Assembly (NCBI GenBank): GCA_963593905.1
Contig: CAVBBL010000006.1
Location: 1 to 64,000, forward strand
Length of the DNA: 64,000 nt
Source: CAG-791 sp963593905
Lineage (GTDB): Bacteria > Bacillota > Clostridia > Lachnospirales > Lachnospiraceae
Direction: 5' to 3'
Both the position numbers and the translations under genes were made by a program. The notes beneath the pieces are model-generated. The model was not told the origin of the DNA and did not search any database. It worked only from the letters and a program-made list of their open reading frames with translations. Positions 61,575-64,000 of this stretch are shown here, piece after piece; the stretch's first letter is position 1; every line of letters starts with the position of its first letter.

Positions 61575-62529
61575 AGTCCTTTGTAAATCTGTCTCTGGCA
61601 TTACGGCATATCTGTGCATACAGCTTTTCATCTTCCAGCCGATGCAGTGCCTTCCAAAGTGCTTCCTTCTTTTTAGGGATAATAAAGCCTGTTTTTCCAT
61701 CCTCTATATAGTCCCTGATGGCATCATTTTCCGTAACAATGACCGGCTTTCCCAGCATCGCTGTCTGCAGCACTACCAGCTGACCAGAAGAAAACTCCTT
61801 TTCACGAAGCGGGATAATTACCGCCCTGGCATCTGCAAGCAGCCGCAGATAGTCATCTCCATGACAGTTTTTCTCATAGTGTATTCTCTCTGTGTCCTGC
61901 GCACTTTCTCTGTCACTGACGATACAAAGGTCGTCACATCGTCCGTTCCATGCCTCCCGCAGAAAATCATAATCCCTGTTGCTGCGCCCTGCAGCCAGAT
62001 AAAAGGAGCCTGTTCTCTTTGGTTTCCTACCTTTTATTTTCTCTGAAATATCTGCGATTCCCAGAATCTCTGCCTTAAATTTATCCTCCGGTACACCAAA
62101 AAGCTTCCTGTAACTTTCGATCTCACTCCTGCCGAACACGTAGATTCTCCGAATGTAAGGAGAAGTCACTGCACTGCGGACAAACTGAAAATAAATCCTT
62201 CCGATTATTCCTTTTTTGGGACGGTAAATGAATGTCATAATGTCCACAGGCGGACACTTTCTGCAATGGAAAACACGAAGATAAAAGGCCAATACCAGAC
62301 CGAAAAACTGTTCCCAGGAGAGAATCACTTCATAACGATTGCGCACTGCCATCAGATAGATTGGATAGAAGACATACTTTAAATATCTGGTATATTTTTT
62401 GATTCCCGTGTATTCATTAATATACCAGCGCCGCACCTCCCATTGCTGTCCCGTTGTCTTTTCTATTCCCTTTTGAAATTCCCAATCCATCGGCACCGGA
62501 TTCCCGGCCAGGATCAATCTCTTCTTCAT
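61495..62529 (-). CDS. Glycosyltransferase, GT4-like
   Basis: 344-residue GT-B-fold transferase. Best motif is SSGQLVVLQTAMLGKPVIVTENDAIRDYIEDGKTGF, matching the nucleotide-sugar site of family GT4; the N-terminal half has a hydrophobic segment suggesting membrane contact. It ends 80 nt inside the convergent response regulator gene. Likely adds a sugar to a cell-wall or capsular polysaccharide together with the next gene. Donor unknown. Confidence 0.8.
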   Translation of the reverse strand: MKKRLILAGNPVPMDWEFQKGIEKTTGQQWEVRRWYINEYTGIKKYTRYLKYVFYPIYLMAVRNRYEVILSWEQFFGLVLAFYLRVFHCRKCPPVDIMTFIYRPKKGIIGRIYFQFVRSAVTSPYIRRIYVFGRSEIESYRKLFGVPEDKFKAEILGIADISEKIKGRKPKRTGSFYLAAGRSNRDYDFLREAWNGRCDDLCIVSDRESAQDTERIHYEKNCHGDDYLRLLADARAVIIPLREKEFSSGQLVVLQTAMLGKPVIVTENDAIRDYIEDGKTGFIIPKKKEALWKALHRLEDEKLYAQICRNARDRFTKDFSLYELGCRVGQQFSDTHWVTSPRHS

Positions 62530-62661
62530 GCTGTCCGCTCTCTTTTCTTCTTTTTTCTTTTTTCTTTCTTCTTTCTGCTTTCTGCTTTCCTCCCATGTAC
62601 TTCCGGGGATGTTTCTTTGTATTCCTTTCTGTTACTCATATTTCTTTCTGTAACTGCTGTT

Positions 62662-63876
62662 CTATAATCGTTCAGGGCTTTTACTCCACAGTGCATTGTA
62701 GGCATCCACAATCTGTTTCCAGGCATAGTGCTCTCTGATTCTCTTCTTTGCCTTTTCCCCCATTGCAACCTTCTCCGGCTCTGTCAGAGCGTCTGCCCTG
62801 TCTATCAGGGCTGCAAGATTTCCCTCCTCTTTTGTCCAGTACAGCGCTGCGTCCTGTGCCACCTCCTCGTTAAAGGATACCTGCAGCAGCAGATTTACCC
62901 TGGTCGCCCCCAGGCTCTCCAAAAGACTGGGATTCGTACCTCCCACCTCGTGCCCGTGCAAATAGCCGCTGGCATTCTCTCTTAATGCTGTCAGCAATGT
63001 CTGATCATAGACTGCCCCCGGAAAACAGATCCGCGAATCCCCTGAAAAATGCAATCTTTCATCCAGACTATGGCGATATCTTTCGTTTTCGGTCATGACC
63101 AGCAGCAGCTTTCGTTTTGTTTTGCTTTTCATGAATTCCCGCAGCATGATTTCGATATTATTCTCTGCAACAAAACGGCATACTACCAGATAATAACCAT
63201 CCCGTTCCAGTCCATGCTTTCTGTAAAAGCAATCTAATGCTTTGCTTTGTTCTGCCGTGCCGTTGCCTGATATCTTTGCTCCATAAGGAATAAAGGTGGT
63301 GCGAGGCTGATAAGAAGCATAGGTCTGTCGGATATACGTTTCTATTTGTCTGCTGTCACAGATGACCAGATCTGACTCCCGGATCATCTGACGCTCCGAC
63401 ATTTTCCAGTATTTTTGCACCGGACGAGGCCATTTTCTCCTCTTCCATTCGTGACCGTCCGGATTAATATGCAGTTCCCCTCCCAGTTCTCTGATCCGAT
63501 GGGAGAGCAACCGAATCATCGGTCCGATGCGGCAGGTGAGAATATAGATAACCGGTTCTTTGATCTCCTTCTCACGGCAATATTGCAGGCAATAATGCAC
63601 GGCGGCTGTATCGTACCATATAGCCGTTGCCGATCCCAGCTTCGGCACCGGAAGCTTGACGCAGTGTACGCCGTGATACATAAATTCCATGGAACTGACA
63701 GGCTGTACATTTTCCAGCGTGCTCTCGTCCATACAGCCGCTCCCATTGGCCTTGCACATAATATGAAGCTGTATATCTGTAAGATAATTGCTGTGGCGGG
63801 CCAGTTCCTGCACAAAGGTTTCATATCCGCCGTAGTGTCCGATGGATTTGGCACCGCATATAAATACATGTCTCAT
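62662..63876 (-). CDS. GT4-family glycosyltransferase with DUF1972-type N-terminus (RgpA-like)
   Basis: 404 residues. N-terminal RHVFICGAKSIGHYGGYETFVQEL is the DUF1972 pattern of rhamnosyltransferases such as RgpA/WchF-type; the C-terminal half has HGHEVGGTNPSLLESLGA, the donor site. Starts at ATG 63,876 with AAAGGGG upstream. Directs addition of a rhamnose-like sugar to a lipid-linked polysaccharide, inferred. Confidence 0.82.
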   Translation of the reverse strand: MRHVFICGAKSIGHYGGYETFVQELARHSNYLTDIQLHIMCKANGSGCMDESTLENVQPVSSMEFMYHGVHCVKLPVPKLGSATAIWYDTAAVHYCLQYCREKEIKEPVIYILTCRIGPMIRLLSHRIRELGGELHINPDGHEWKRRKWPRPVQKYWKMSERQMIRESDLVICDSRQIETYIRQTYASYQPRTTFIPYGAKISGNGTAEQSKALDCFYRKHGLERDGYYLVVCRFVAENNIEIMLREFMKSKTKRKLLLVMTENERYRHSLDERLHFSGDSRICFPGAVYDQTLLTALRENASGYLHGHEVGGTNPSLLESLGATRVNLLLQVSFNEEVAQDAALYWTKEEGNLAALIDRADALTEPEKVAMGEKAKKRIREHYAWKQIVDAYNALWSKSPERL

Positions 63877-63891
63877 CTATACCCCTTTACA

Positions 63892-63908
63892 CCGCAGCTT
63901 TGCTGCAG
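63892..63908 (-). promoter_or_regulatory. Hairpin module (D-like) before the RgpA-like gene
   Basis: CTGCAGC-AAA-GCTGCGG, followed by TGTAAAGGGG and the start codon; same position as module D of the mosaic element. Confidence 0.4.
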
Positions 63909-63913
63909 AAATC

Positions 63914-64000
63914 TTAAAAATCCCTGGAAAATACCACCTCGCCAGAAGAAGATATTTCCTGCTCTGCCCAGGATCTGTTTTTCTTATTTGCCGATAACCG
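63914..64000 (-). CDS. C-terminal end of an upstream gene (partial)
   Basis: Open minus-strand frame from the window edge to TAA at 63,914-63,916, 28 residues ending in SRDF. A second frame stays open to TAG at 63,877, so which is real cannot be settled here. The first is preferred because it leaves the hairpin and ribosome binding site outside coding sequence. Confidence 0.35.
   Translation of the reverse strand, partial: RLSANKKNRSWAEQEISSSGEVVFSRDF

Overview
The window reads as chromosomal DNA of a gut-type Lachnospiraceae or close relative (Bacillota, Clostridia). The reasons are intracellular cellobiose phosphorolysis, a sortase-assembled pilus whose large adhesin carries Cys/His repeats, strong AAGGAGG-type ribosome binding sites, tRNA genes without an encoded CCA, and HPr, YesM/YesN and AGCS-type genes. 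No phage, CRISPR array or intact transposon is visible. This is a family-level inference from gene content; no alignment was run.

Layout. 1-517: a 5' fragment of a group IIC-like intron sitting just behind a terminator. 518-12,785 (minus strand): a pilus operon in the order coiled-coil protein, signal peptidase, LPETG pilin, class C sortase, second sortase, second coiled-coil paralogue, 2004-residue LPKTG adhesin, LPQTG minor pilin. 12,900-14,215: an AEC transporter flanked by two copies of a type I toxin leader, one still followed by a 38-codon hydrophobic peptide. 14,317-17,188: metN-metI-metQ. Then come an orphan BMP-family lipoprotein, an ECF S component, a cytosolic GH13 amylase, a nuclease-helicase fusion, an HPr-like protein without its histidine, and gdhA. 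28,448-31,018 (plus): RNA methyltransferase, rdgB, yfcE. 31,071-31,821: seven tRNAs. 32,088-35,970: LacI regulator and cellobiose phosphorylase.

36,221-42,261 (minus) looks like one operon: PatB/MalY lyase, 7TM sensor, PAS histidine kinase, LuxR-type regulator and a GT6 (blood-group-type) glycosyltransferase. 42,957-45,190: divergent yeiH and LysR. Then a membrane-anchored papain-like protease, an alanine symporter, and a MarR-MATE pair. 51,782-61,574: an alpha-xyloside locus (two ABC permeases, binding protein, GH31 xylosidase, ferredoxin-type aldo/keto reductase) beside a divergent YesM/YesN two-component system. 61,495-64,000: start of a polysaccharide glycosyltransferase cluster.

The strongest unexplained signals are non-coding. 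(1) A mosaic family of hairpin modules lies directly before ribosome binding sites at gene junctions on both strands (30.4, 37.7, 39.2 and 47.3 kb, with single modules elsewhere). (2) A 245-bp element occurs twice in opposite orientation (28.0 and 42.5 kb) with compensating base changes in its stems. (3) Ten 13-nt repeats before the YesM-type kinase create overlapping stop-start (TGATG) micro-ORFs leading into the kinase start codon. (4) The toxin leaders hide their Shine-Dalgarno sequence in a hairpin that is also an antisense terminator.
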